Origin: CAWKDC01 sp964383495 | GTDB taxonomy: Bacteria; Pseudomonadota; Gammaproteobacteria; JABCZS01 | NCBI GenBank assembly: GCA_964383495.1 | Contig: CAYLHG010000008.1 | Coordinates: 1 to 62,691, forward strand | DNA length: 62,691 nt | Reading direction: 5' to 3' | In this document: piece by piece, positions 8,470 through 15,925 of the stretch | Position numbering within the stretch: position 1 is the stretch's first letter | Layout: each line of letters starts with the position of its first letter | Program-made: the position numbers and the translations under genes | The notes under the pieces: generated by a model | Told to the model about the DNA's origin: nothing | Seen by the model: only the letters and a program-made list of their open reading frames with translations | Database searches by the model: none

Positions 8470-9416
8470 CGTGATAGCTCCTTACGGGCAAATAATGCTT
8501 CAGCAAAAATGGTTGCAACTTGGCAACCTGATCTTGCCTGAATTTCTTTAATGCCGGTAGGGCTGGTCACATTTATTTCGGTAAGATATTCGCCAATGAT
8601 ATCAATCCCTACAAAGTCCAAGCCTCTTTCTATGAAACTTTCTTTTAATGATTCTGCAATAGTTTGTTCAACTGTTGTCAATGGGCGCACCTCGAAAGTG
8701 GCACCGGCAGCAAGGTTACCTCGAAAATCTTCTTTTGTGGGAATGCGTACCAACATATGCGGAATAGGTTCTCCAAATACAATCAGGACGCGTTTGTCAC
8801 CTTGTGCGATTTCTGGGATAAAACGTTGCACCATGCACAGGGTTGTGCCCTGCGAGGTAGCAGTATCGATCAGCACATTAACATTAGGATCTCCAACTTT
8901 TATTTGAAATATGCGAGCGCCACCCATGGCGTCCAGCGGTTTTAAAACGCAATGTTGGTGGGTATGCACAAAGTGCTTGATAGCAGCCGGGTGTGAGCTG
9001 ACGAGGGAAGGCGGACAAAGGGTCGGAAATTGCAGCGCAAAGAGTTTTTCATTACAATCCCGCAAGCTTTGAGGATGATTGCTTACATACACGCCTTCGC
9101 GAGCTGCTTGTTCTAAAATATAAGTGCTATAGATGTAATCCATGTTAAAAGGGGGATCTTTACGCATTAAAATAGCATTGAAAGTTGTTAGCGGTAAATT
9201 CTCCCCTTCCTCTAATGCATACCAATTCGTGGGGTTATCTAGCAACCGAATGGGCCGACAAAAACCATAGCCTATATTGTGTTGCAAGGATAAATCTTGG
9301 GGGGTGAGATAATACAGTTCCGCGCCGCGAGCTTGTAGTGCAGCCATGATGGCCAGTGTGCTATCTTTAGCAACGTGAATATGGTGAAGGAAGTCCATCA
9401 CAATGGCGATTTTCAT
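8466..9416 (-). CDS. gshB: Glutathione synthetase
   Basis: Joins gamma-glutamylcysteine and glycine with ATP to make glutathione. The 316-residue length is normal for bacterial GshB. The N-terminus KIAIVMDFLHHIHVAKDST is the substrate-binding fold, followed by the ATP-grasp region (LMRKDPPFNMDYIYSTYILE, KPLDAMGGARIF, FRGNLAAGA) and the C-terminal EINVTSPTGIKEIQARSG. It is the first gene of a two-gene unit with the MFS transporter. The start region faces the divergent unknown gene at 9439 with only 22 bases between the two starts. Confidence 0.95.
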   Translation of the reverse strand: MKIAIVMDFLHHIHVAKDSTLAIMAALQARGAELYYLTPQDLSLQHNIGYGFCRPIRLLDNPTNWYALEEGENLPLTTFNAILMRKDPPFNMDYIYSTYILEQAAREGVYVSNHPQSLRDCNEKLFALQFPTLCPPSLVSSHPAAIKHFVHTHQHCVLKPLDAMGGARIFQIKVGDPNVNVLIDTATSQGTTLCMVQRFIPEIAQGDKRVLIVFGEPIPHMLVRIPTKEDFRGNLAAGATFEVRPLTTVEQTIAESLKESFIERGLDFVGIDIIGEYLTEINVTSPTGIKEIQARSGCQVATIFAEALFARKELSR

Positions 9417-9438
9417 GATATCACCTGCCTCAATCTAC

Positions 9439-10248
9439 ATGGAGCTCGTATTATACGCGATGGATAGCAAAACGAACATATTATTTTCAAGCCCTGCAGA
9501 AAAATTGTGGCAAGCAGCGCAGATGCAAGGTGCAATGGCTTCATCAGGCGAGTCCGTACTTGCTGTTGTTAATGAGTGGCGCGCCATGCAATTTTGGCCG
9601 TTATGTACCAGCATGTTGCCGGGTGAACCGCCCGTTTACGAAGCGATAGGAACCGTTGATGATGAGACGCGTTCATTATGGCAAATGGGTTTATTGCACT
9701 ATTTGAAAAAAGTTGGAACGGGAAAAAGTGTATTGCGCCGTGCCTTGGTTGGTCTATCGATACAACAAAATACATTATTAGGGAAGATGGCGTTATTGCT
9801 TGATTATATTTTAATTTCGGATTTTGTGGATGATTATCCTCATGCCATTGAGCAATGTTTTTCACGTTTTGATCGTTTGCTAAAACAATGTGAGTCCGAT
9901 ACGGTGGATATGATGATGGCGCATATGTTGTGGCAAGATTTATATTTTTATGGAAGCGAACATTTCATTAGTACAACAGAAAGCGTGAAAGACTTGCAAA
10001 AACGTGTAAAATATGTGGCAAAACAAATGGCGGAAATGTTGGTTGTGCGGGACACAGAAGATACTATAAAGAAAGCGATATTATTTCCATTGTATTTATC
10101 TTTAACAGACGGGTTATTATTCTTAAAAAAAGAACAGGTATTGCAACGAACACAATCATTATTTAATGCCATTGAAGAGCCTAAGATGTTATGCATCAGC
10201 GTGCCTGTCCAGAAATTATGGGCACAGTGCATAAGCTTGGGGGTGTAA
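9439..10248 (+). CDS. Hypothetical protein, about 269 aa
   Basis: I do not recognise this protein. It is soluble and mostly alpha-helical, with no signal peptide or membrane helix (for example LWQMGLLHYLKKVGTGKSVL and the Asp/Leu-rich MALLLDYILISDFVDDY). The ATG at 9439 is chosen because earlier in-frame starts lie inside gshB on the other strand; the ATG at 9460 is also possible, and no strong ribosome site decides. It is followed after 33 bases by the toxin remnant. A Legionellales-specific protein or an effector cannot be excluded. Confidence 0.6.
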   Translation: MELVLYAMDSKTNILFSSPAEKLWQAAQMQGAMASSGESVLAVVNEWRAMQFWPLCTSMLPGEPPVYEAIGTVDDETRSLWQMGLLHYLKKVGTGKSVLRRALVGLSIQQNTLLGKMALLLDYILISDFVDDYPHAIEQCFSRFDRLLKQCESDTVDMMMAHMLWQDLYFYGSEHFISTTESVKDLQKRVKYVAKQMAEMLVVRDTEDTIKKAILFPLYLSLTDGLLFLKKEQVLQRTQSLFNAIEEPKMLCISVPVQKLWAQCISLGV

Positions 10249-10281
10249 AAATTGACGGGAGTGCGCCATTGGCGTACCATT

Positions 10282-10619
10282 ATGATGGTTATTTTTGAAA
10301 CAACGTTATTCACACAACAAATACAAGAGGTTATGAGCGATGACGATTACACTTTACTACAACGAGAGTTATGTCAAAATCCTAAAATGGGGGACTTAAT
10401 CCCTGGAACAGGGGGATTAAGAAAAGTGCGGTGGTCGACTTCAGGAAAAGGGAAGCGTGGTGGAGCAAGAGTGTTTATTATTGGTTTGTACAAGATGAAC
10501 AAATTTATATGCTTTTTGCTTATCCAAAAAATAAACAGATTGACCTGACAGAGAAGCAGAAGAAAATTTTGATGCATACGGTAATGGAGGAGCTAAGAAA
10601 TGAACCCACAAGATTTTAA
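10282..10619 (+). pseudogene. RelE/HigB-type toxin gene with a -1 frameshift
   Basis: The first frame encodes MMVIFETTLFTQQIQEVMS and runs through GTGGLRKVRWSTSGKGKRGG, the signature of the HigB-like mRNA-interferase family. At about 10471-10476 the expected RV(I/V)YYWF continues one frame earlier, and that frame runs on as YYWFVQDEQIYMLFAYPKNK to the stop at 10619. One base appears lost near GAGTGTTTATT. The tail overlaps the antitoxin start by 20 bases. As written the toxin is truncated and probably inactive. A base-calling error would restore it; no classical slippery sequence supports programmed frameshifting. Confidence 0.75.
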
Positions 10620-10884
10620 TGCATTTTTAGAAAGTATTGTAGAAGCTGGCGAAATTCATCGAGGTGAAAAGCCGGCCTCACGTAGTTTTGTTGATGTGAA
10701 GGAGATTCGGGCGAAACTAGGTCTTTCCCAAGAAGAGTTTGCAAAATTAACGCATGTTAAGGTAGCAACTTTAAGAAACTGGGAGCAAAAAAGAAGAGCT
10801 CCTAGTGGGCCTGCGTTATCATTATTAACAATCATTAAACATCACCCGAAAGCAGCAATGGATGCTCTCCAAAAAGGATTGTAG
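10600..10884 (+). CDS. XRE-family antitoxin (HigA-like)
   Basis: A 94-residue protein with an N-terminal toxin-contacting segment and a helix-turn-helix DNA-binding domain (VKEIRAKLGLSQEEFAKLTH, then VKVATLRNWEQKRRAPSGPA). It lies in the toxin-first order of HigBA systems and overlaps the toxin remnant by 20 bases, so translation is coupled. It would neutralise the toxin and repress its own operon. It is intact although the toxin is frameshifted, which fits a cassette in decay or an antitoxin kept to guard against a second toxin. It converges with rsmE. Confidence 0.85.
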   Translation: MNPQDFNAFLESIVEAGEIHRGEKPASRSFVDVKEIRAKLGLSQEEFAKLTHVKVATLRNWEQKRRAPSGPALSLLTIIKHHPKAAMDALQKGL

Positions 10885-10902
10885 GTGGTTGCATAAGTCC
10901 TG

Positions 10903-11634
10903 CTATAAATCGCCGCCCAAATGTTGAAGTATGCTCAATGCAACCATGCCTGCTGTTTCTGTGCGCAATACTCTAGGTCCAAGGCGTACGCTTTTAAATT
11001 CTGCGAGATCTGTTGCTAAAGCAACTTCCTCTGGTGCTAATCCCCCTTCAGGGCCAATGAGTAATGTGACACTACCAGTGGCATCTGTTTTTTCAAAACC
11101 ACGAGAAGCTTCAGGGGATAATAAAAAACGTTTTGTTGTGTTAACTTTCGCAAGCCATGCATCCAGTTTGATGGGGTGATGCAACACAGGCAATGTGTCT
11201 CGGTAACATTGTTCGCAAGCAGAAACCATCACGTTGTACCAATGTTCATACTTTTTTTCAACTCTTTCTGCATCCATTTTTAAATGTACACGTTGAGAAT
11301 AAATAGGTGTGATAGAGGTGGCGCCTAATTCTGTCGCTTTTTGAATCACTAAATCCATGCGTTCACCTTTACAAATGCCTTGAGCAATATGTAATGATAA
11401 TGGAGATTCTGCGCGAGCAGGCAATTCCGCCAGCAACTTTACTTGTAAATTTTTTTTCTCTATTCGATCAATGAGTGCAGTAAAGGCATTTCCTTTCCCA
11501 TCAAATAATACAATTTCTTGCTGCGCCGTTAACCTCAATACATGCACAATATGATGATGTGCATTACCTGTCAATATAATGCGTTGACCCTGCATGCCAT
11601 GCTCAAATTCTGCGTAAACACGAATGGTTCTCAT
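10903..11634 (-). CDS. rsmE: 16S rRNA (uracil-1498-N3)-methyltransferase RsmE
   Basis: Methylates N3 of U1498 in 16S rRNA using S-adenosylmethionine. The 243-residue length is typical. The N-terminal PUA-like region (RIILTGNAHHHIVHVLRLT) is followed by the SPOUT knot with IAQGICKGERMDLVIQKATE, LLIGPEGGLAPEEVALA and LGPRVLRTETAGMVALSIL. The start codon overlaps the bioA stop by four bases, giving a bioA-rsmE unit. No terminator is evident between its stop and the convergent antitoxin gene. Confidence 0.95.
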   Translation of the reverse strand: MRTIRVYAEFEHGMQGQRIILTGNAHHHIVHVLRLTAQQEIVLFDGKGNAFTALIDRIEKKNLQVKLLAELPARAESPLSLHIAQGICKGERMDLVIQKATELGATSITPIYSQRVHLKMDAERVEKKYEHWYNVMVSACEQCYRDTLPVLHHPIKLDAWLAKVNTTKRFLLSPEASRGFEKTDATGSVTLLIGPEGGLAPEEVALATDLAEFKSVRLGPRVLRTETAGMVALSILQHLGGDL

Positions 11635-12980
11635 AGACTATTTCCTGTGGCAAATTCAATACTGCTTAAAGTAACGTTGCATAATGTATCTATTTCCGGC
11701 AGCGTAACGCAAAACGCTGGCATAAAATAAACTGTATTTCCAATTGGGCGTAATAATACTCCTTTTGAGAGCGCATGGCTATGAATAGCTAATCCACGTC
11801 TTTCATGTGCAGGATAAAGTGTGCCATCTTTTTTGCACACATCCATGGCAATGATCATGCCTTGTTGCCTCACATGCTGAACATGAGGATGTTGGCGCAA
11901 TTCTTTCAAAGCACAATCAAAATATTCTATTTTAGATTGATTTTTTTCTAATATTTTTTCTTCAATTAATGTATCTATCGTTGCAACAGCCGCAGCACAA
12001 GCCAGTGCGTTGCCCGTATAACTGTGAGAATGCAAAAAAGCTTTCCCGGTAGCATAATCGTCATAAAATAATGAATAAATAAAATCTGTCGTCAGCACTG
12101 CGGATAAAGGCAAATAACCGCCCGTAATGCCTTTGGAAAGGCACATAAAATCAGGCGTGATACCTGCTTGTTCACACGCGAACAATGTGCCTGTTCTGCC
12201 AAAACCAACCGCAATTTCATCGGCAATAAAATGAATATTATATTCTCGTGTCAATTCAAATAATTTTTTTAAAAAATAAATACTGTGCATGCGCATGCCG
12301 GCAGCGCATTGTACAAGCGGCTCCGCAATCAACGCGCATGTTTCATGAGCATGTTTTTCCATAATCAAGCGCGCAGAGTTTAATACTTCATCTGCATAGG
12401 CTTCTTCTGAAAGATGATCGGGCTTGTGGCGTGAATCTGCACAGGGAATTTCGATGGGATCAAACAAAAGATCTTGATATTGTTTTTTGTATAAATCTAT
12501 CTGTGATACCGATAAAGCACCTAACGTTTCACCGTGATAACTTTGGTTCAACGCCATAAACCGGCGTTTCTCAGGATGATTCTGATTGTGCCAGGCATGG
12601 TAACTCATTTTCAATGCCACTTCGGTGGCAGCTGATCCATTATCCGCATAAAAAACATGAGTTAATCCGGGAGGCGTATATTTCACCAGACGTTCGGCTA
12701 ATTCAACAGCGGGTTCATGGGTGAAACCTGCAAACATCACCTGCGATAACAGGTCTAGTTGTTGATGCAAGGCTTTATTGACGCGCGGGTGCCCATGCCC
12801 CAAAAGGCTGACCCACCAAGAACCAATGGCATCCATATAATGGTTGCCTTCTAGATCTTCTAAATAAAGCCCTTGCGCACGTTTGATGGGGATAAGAGGG
12901 TATGTTTCATGGTCTTTCATTTGGGTGCAAGGATGCCAGAGGATACTAAGATCGCGGCGTGCTAGCTCTTGATTTTCCAT
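11631..12980 (-). CDS. bioA: Adenosylmethionine-8-amino-7-oxononanoate aminotransferase
   Basis: Class III PLP-dependent aminotransferase of biotin synthesis (KAPA to DAPA). It has 449 residues; the N-terminus LWHPCTQMKDHETYPLIPI and GSWWVSLLGHGHPRVN are BioA-specific. The PLP-binding lysine is in CLSKGITGGYLPLSAVL (around residue 280), preceded by FIADEIAVGFGRTG. No other biotin genes adjoin it, although accB, the biotin-carrying protein, lies 5 kb away. Its upstream region contains a sequence resembling the 5' part of a tRNA. Confidence 0.95.
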   Translation of the reverse strand: MENQELARRDLSILWHPCTQMKDHETYPLIPIKRAQGLYLEDLEGNHYMDAIGSWWVSLLGHGHPRVNKALHQQLDLLSQVMFAGFTHEPAVELAERLVKYTPPGLTHVFYADNGSAATEVALKMSYHAWHNQNHPEKRRFMALNQSYHGETLGALSVSQIDLYKKQYQDLLFDPIEIPCADSRHKPDHLSEEAYADEVLNSARLIMEKHAHETCALIAEPLVQCAAGMRMHSIYFLKKLFELTREYNIHFIADEIAVGFGRTGTLFACEQAGITPDFMCLSKGITGGYLPLSAVLTTDFIYSLFYDDYATGKAFLHSHSYTGNALACAAAVATIDTLIEEKILEKNQSKIEYFDCALKELRQHPHVQHVRQQGMIIAMDVCKKDGTLYPAHERRGLAIHSHALSKGVLLRPIGNTVYFMPAFCVTLPEIDTLCNVTLSSIEFATGNSL

Positions 12981-13070
12981 ACCCCCTCCAAAGCTGCCAT
13001 TCTACCGCTGACCTACCCCCAAAGCAATGATTTGTAGACGACTGAGTCAGCAGGGTTTATAGTAAGGGAT

Positions 13071-13100
13071 ATGATAGTCGGGCTAAAGCCTAGCTATAAT
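13071..13100 (+). promoter_or_regulatory. Possible promoter of the 13.1-kb unit
   Basis: ATGATA (13071-13076), an 18-base spacer and a perfect TATAAT (13095-13100), 34 bases before the ATG at 13134. The -35 box matches only 4 of 6 positions, and the spacer includes a small GGCT/AGCC hairpin. This is the divergent region with bioA. Confidence 0.4.
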
Positions 13101-13133
13101 TAAAGAAGCTTGGCTAATTTACAAGGTGAAGAG

Positions 13134-15272
13134 ATGATAGATCCCAGTCAACTGCCCCCTCAGCTAGCACAACTCATGCCAGGGGTGAAAGAAAAACAAG
13201 CGGAAGAAAAACGCCAGCAACGGTTCACGCACCTTGGCAAAATGACTACTGCGGAAGAGGCTGATGCAAAAAAGGGTGCCGGCGGGACGGGCACGGCTAG
13301 CGCTAGCTTGGCTCCTCCAAGTGTCCTTCAAACCAATGTGGGGAAATACGGAGGCAAGGAAGGTTTTTTAACGAAATTAGATGAGGCAAAGGCAGACTGG
13401 AAAAAGGCCACTGAAGCCAGAGAAAAAGCTCGCGTCAGCGTGGGCACCGTAGGTTCTGATCCGGGTAACACCATGGCTGAGGCCTACCGCGCGGAAAGAA
13501 TTGCGCGCAATAAGTATCTTGCTTTGCTTGCGGTGGCTGTCCCCTGCCCTCCCGGCACTCCTCCTTTTTTATCCGAGGGAGATTGGGAAGAATTAGCAAA
13601 TGAGGCGGGGGGAAAAGATGTAGAAGCGTTCAAGAACTCAGAGCCTTATAAGGGCTTCGCCAACATCATGACTGCAGAGCAATACCAACGCGCAGGGCAG
13701 TTGGCAGCAAGCGATGAGCGGGCTTGGTATGAAGTGAGAAAAACGTTAAAAACAGCTGCTGATACATCTACCATTGCTGAGATGTATGATGATAAAGTTG
13801 CTGAACAATATTTGCTCAGCTCGCGTGTAGCAGTCATGCTTCCTATTGTCGCACAGCAAGATTTGCACGAATATAATCAACACCACGGTGCTGCTCCAGC
13901 ACCCATGGCCGCTTTGATAGATGTTACCGACAAAGAAAAACGCGAACAGGCTATCGCAGATGCTAAGAAGCTTTCTGATAATACTGCTGTTGCGCAATTC
14001 CATCATGGGATTCAGACTTTTGCGGGTAGTAAAGTAAAAAGAGGATGGTCATCGATACGTGGGGAGCATATTTCAGAGCGGCCAGACGAAATCCCAGAGA
14101 GCACTCAAACAGCGTTAGCAAAACGATTGGGTATTCCTTTAGAAGATGGAAAACCGAAAAGTGATTTAGTGGTCAATGGGAAAACATTCAAATCTGTGGT
14201 GACGACCTCTATGAAAAGGATCTCCATGGGCTATGTGATGGGTGGTCCACTGGCGTCGATGTTTAATGTGGTGTTTGGCGAAAAAGCCCGCATGCAAAGC
14301 ATGGAAAACTTCATGACGCAATGGATTTCCGGTATGGCGCAGCACAACGGCGTATCTGAATACGACGTCGTGGACTGCTTTTTCAGTAATGCGGAAAAAA
14401 GGGAAGTATGGAGAGAAACACAAGCCTCTAAGGACGCTAGAGGAAAAAAAGGTGCTGATCCTAAACTACAACCTCAATATGAACGGCTAGAAGAAGGTAA
14501 TGAGAACCTCACCAAGCCTGAAAAACCCGGTGAAAAAGGCAAGCCTATTAACAAATTCCATGTTTCAAGTATCCCAATGACAGGGGGCTCGAGTGCCGCT
14601 GTGCGCGCGCTAGCAGATTTATGTGCATTAGGAAGAGCGCTTGAATTTGAAGTAGAAGTGCACACGGATTTGATTGCTAAAAATGCGCAGCAGCAAGCGC
14701 GTGGTCAAGAAAATATTACAACCATTGCAAGTAAAGTAGCCGATGAATGGGATCATCATTCGGAGTCGTTAATCCAGGAAGCCTCTGCCCGATTAGAGCC
14801 AAGGCTCGATCAGTTGGTAGAAAAATATTTAACCCAGGAATTGAGCGCGAAATACTCAGGCGATGAGTTGAAGCAGAAAGTGGGTGAAGAAATGGCACGG
14901 TTGCGCCAAAATCCAGAAGAACTCAAAAGAGTTCGCAAGAATGCATTCATGCTAGAGAAATATGGTCCCAACCGGCAGGTGGAGCAACAGAACTCTGCAG
15001 TTCAAGTACAGAATAATACGCCTCCTAAATCGGGTGCCACTGCTGAAGCGACGGAAGCTAGGACGGAGGATGCGAAGAAGGCTGGGGCCGCTCCAGCGCC
15101 TTCGCCAGGAAAAGATGCTAGTGGTACAGATGCTTCCCCTGCGCCGAGCACAGCAACAGATGCTGATTTGGTATTCAATACGTCTGTGATAGGTGGCGGT
15201 GCTCTAGCTGATCCCGCTGCAGCCCTTACTAATGGTTTGGTATTGGATACGCATGTAAAGAGGACCATATAA
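13134..15272 (+). CDS. Unrecognised large hydrophilic protein, about 712 aa
   Basis: I do not recognise this protein. It has no signal peptide and only a short hydrophobic patch near the middle (ISMGYVMGGPLASMFNVVFG). Most of it is charged and helical, with likely coiled coil in the C-terminal third (ASARLEPRLDQLVEKYLTQE). The last ~90 residues are Ala/Pro/Thr-rich low complexity. The start at 13134 is preferred to a TTG at 13110 because AAGGTG lies just before it. By eye the gene is more GC-rich than its neighbours. Its size, hydrophilicity and lack of export signals would fit a Dot/Icm effector, but no known effector domain is visible. Confidence 0.7.
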   Translation: MIDPSQLPPQLAQLMPGVKEKQAEEKRQQRFTHLGKMTTAEEADAKKGAGGTGTASASLAPPSVLQTNVGKYGGKEGFLTKLDEAKADWKKATEAREKARVSVGTVGSDPGNTMAEAYRAERIARNKYLALLAVAVPCPPGTPPFLSEGDWEELANEAGGKDVEAFKNSEPYKGFANIMTAEQYQRAGQLAASDERAWYEVRKTLKTAADTSTIAEMYDDKVAEQYLLSSRVAVMLPIVAQQDLHEYNQHHGAAPAPMAALIDVTDKEKREQAIADAKKLSDNTAVAQFHHGIQTFAGSKVKRGWSSIRGEHISERPDEIPESTQTALAKRLGIPLEDGKPKSDLVVNGKTFKSVVTTSMKRISMGYVMGGPLASMFNVVFGEKARMQSMENFMTQWISGMAQHNGVSEYDVVDCFFSNAEKREVWRETQASKDARGKKGADPKLQPQYERLEEGNENLTKPEKPGEKGKPINKFHVSSIPMTGGSSAAVRALADLCALGRALEFEVEVHTDLIAKNAQQQARGQENITTIASKVADEWDHHSESLIQEASARLEPRLDQLVEKYLTQELSAKYSGDELKQKVGEEMARLRQNPEELKRVRKNAFMLEKYGPNRQVEQQNSAVQVQNNTPPKSGATAEATEARTEDAKKAGAAPAPSPGKDASGTDASPAPSTATDADLVFNTSVIGGGALADPAAALTNGLVLDTHVKRTI

Positions 15273-15280
15273 TTCCCTAA

Positions 15281-15315
15281 CCGTTCAGAGGGTGATCTAA
15301 ACTTCCGGTGAACGG
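15281..15315 (+). promoter_or_regulatory. Hairpin sequestering the GTG start of the next gene
   Basis: CCGTTCA (15281-15287) pairs perfectly with TGAACGG (15309-15315). The GTG start at 15308-15310 lies at the base of the 3' strand, and the only purine-rich ribosome site (GAGGGTG) is in the loop. The stem begins nine bases after the stop of the upstream gene, so ribosomes finishing that gene could open it. Confidence 0.35.
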
Positions 15316-15925
15316 CTATATTTTAGCGCAAGATGGCCCAAAGAGAGCCGTTCCCGCAGCCGTGCTGAGCGCTTATGAAATTTCTGCTATCTTTAGGACT
15401 GACGTAAATGGAGATGCCCTCATGCCAGACGAACATCCCGCTGACTCTTCGCAAGCGTTGGCTGCATTATCAGAAGCGCGCGCCATTGCGGTCGATGCGC
15501 TGGATGGCGAAGCGCTGATACAAGCTTTAATGTTTCATTACAACAAATACCGTGGTATTAAAGCATTTTTATTAGATAGCAACCATGCTCCTGTTGCCTT
15601 TAAAGGCATTTCTTATTTTTTGGTAGCCATGTCACCTGATACCGATCACTCAGATAAAGACGCTATTGATAAACTGAAAGACTGGATTATCAAAAAATTG
15701 GCCGAACTCAACAATCCCAACATCACACTTGTGATTTCTTGCCCAGCCAGCAAGCTTTACCAGTTTGCAGATGTGATTGATCGCGCCACGCCTCCCCTAG
15801 CGAACATTGATTTTGCACCTTTGCATGAATTTGAAGAAGTGCTTGCCGATGCACGCCTTACCTATGATATTATGCAGATCGAGTCCCGCACGATCGAGCA
15901 ATTGGAAGATGGCACAAAAGATTAA
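15308..15925 (+). CDS. Hypothetical protein, 205 aa
   Basis: I do not recognise this protein. It is soluble and has alternating helix/strand character in its second half (KYRGIKAFLLDSNHAPVAF, then NPNITLVISCPASKLYQFAD), suggesting a small alpha/beta domain. There is no signal peptide or membrane helix. It starts at a GTG 35 bases after the preceding unknown gene and overlaps dsbD by 17 bases, so the three form one transcription unit. A later in-frame ATG at about 15422 would remove 38 residues. Its partner is most likely the 712-residue protein upstream rather than DsbD, but that is a guess from order. Confidence 0.65.
   Translation: MNGYILAQDGPKRAVPAAVLSAYEISAIFRTDVNGDALMPDEHPADSSQALAALSEARAIAVDALDGEALIQALMFHYNKYRGIKAFLLDSNHAPVAFKGISYFLVAMSPDTDHSDKDAIDKLKDWIIKKLAELNNPNITLVISCPASKLYQFADVIDRATPPLANIDFAPLHEFEEVLADARLTYDIMQIESRTIEQLEDGTKD

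Noticed and set aside
10465..10480. Programmed -1 frameshifting in the toxin gene
   Set aside because: No X-XXY-YYZ slippery heptamer in the right phase at the shift, and no obvious downstream stimulator; a simple base loss is the better explanation.
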